Shown piece after piece: positions 6,544-6,803 of a stretch of 6,803 bases of DNA. A program made the translations under genes and the position numbers. Numbering within the stretch: the first letter of the stretch is position 1; every line of letters starts with the position of its first letter. The stretch covers positions 1 through 6,803 of the forward strand of contig JAJXTB010000125.1 of assembly GCA_021784205.1 (NCBI GenBank), given 5' to 3'. Source of the DNA: Actinomycetes bacterium (lineage in GTDB: Bacteria > Actinomycetota > Acidimicrobiia > Acidimicrobiales > RAAP-2). The notes below the pieces were generated by a model, which had not been told where the DNA came from, did no database searches, and saw nothing but the letters and a program-made list of their open reading frames with translations.

Positions 6544-6803
6544 ACAACAATGACGTCACCAAGGACATGATCGCGAAGTTGATGGACAATCAACTGGGCG
6601 ATGACCACCTGCAGGACCTGCAGAGGATGCGCCGCAAGGACACCGATCGATTCCAGAAGTACATCGAGTTGATCCAGGAGCGCTTGGGGTGGAACGTGAG
6701 GGTGCTGCTTCGGCTGACGGATCACCTGTACGTAGTCCAGAGTGAGACGGGGGGCCGGACCGTACGGTGCGACTGCGGGCACGACTTTGGCGACTACCGC
6801 GTG
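6540..6803 (+). CDS. acxC: Acetone carboxylase gamma subunit (partial, C-terminus beyond right edge)
   Basis: Eighty-eight codons are open to the window edge. The ATG overlaps the alpha stop as ATGA (6540-6543), implying translational coupling and stoichiometric production. Residues 9-20 (DMIAKLMDNQLG), 35-49 (TDRFQKYIELIQERL) and the metal-site start TVRCDCGHDFGDY (74-86) match, from memory, the small zinc-containing gamma subunit of acetone carboxylase, which has the pattern DPERF-x2-YVEILQER and VRCECGHDF. Cys77, Cys79 and His81 are in place; the second Cys pair (a CPECG-type motif in the family) would lie past the edge. Full-length gamma is about 165-170 residues, so roughly half is visible. 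Gamma links the alpha and beta subunits in the known complex. Its presence is the strongest sign that the preceding hydantoinase B-type protein belongs to a ketone carboxylase and not to a hydantoinase or 5-oxoprolinase. Confidence 0.88.
   Translation, partial: MNNNDVTKDMIAKLMDNQLGDDHLQDLQRMRRKDTDRFQKYIELIQERLGWNVRVLLRLTDHLYVVQSETGGRTVRCDCGHDFGDYRV

Overview
The window is high in G+C, with dense GC-ending codons, Shine-Dalgarno-led starts and a DUF4232 secreted protein. Together these suggest a high-GC actinobacterium, possibly of the Acidimicrobiia kind; the genus cannot be read from the sequence. No RNA gene, CRISPR array or intact mobile element was seen.

Left part (1-3028): a minus-strand gene running off the left edge encodes an unusual fusion of a RidA (YjgF/UK114) domain to the start of an alpha/beta-hydrolase. 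Divergent from it, after an 81-base gap, lies a small secreted DUF4232 protein (731-1270). After a further 57 bases comes a complete acyl-CoA synthetase of the medium-chain (MACS-like) AMP-forming type (1328-3028).

Middle (3029-4254): about 1.2 kb without an intact gene. Its left half, read on the minus strand, looks like a frameshifted, stop-ridden former gene of unknown function. Its right half is visibly AT-richer and holds dyad symmetries, a 13-base direct repeat with a 24-base period, and a TATACT box inside an inverted repeat. I take this as the probable control region of the genes that follow.

Right part (4255-6803): an intact hydantoinase B-type subunit that matches acetone carboxylase alpha (AcxB-like) overlaps by 4 bases (ATGA) the start of a small acetone carboxylase gamma subunit (AcxC-like), cut by the right edge. 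These enzymes carboxylate a ketone to a beta-keto acid at the cost of ATP. The nucleotide-handling beta (HyuA-type) subunit, which lies upstream of alpha in the classical acxABC operon, is absent from the 1.2 kb upstream, so it should lie downstream or elsewhere. The acyl-CoA synthetase on the same strand could activate the resulting beta-keto acid to its CoA thioester. That link is inference from proximity only, and the two loci are clearly not one tight operon.
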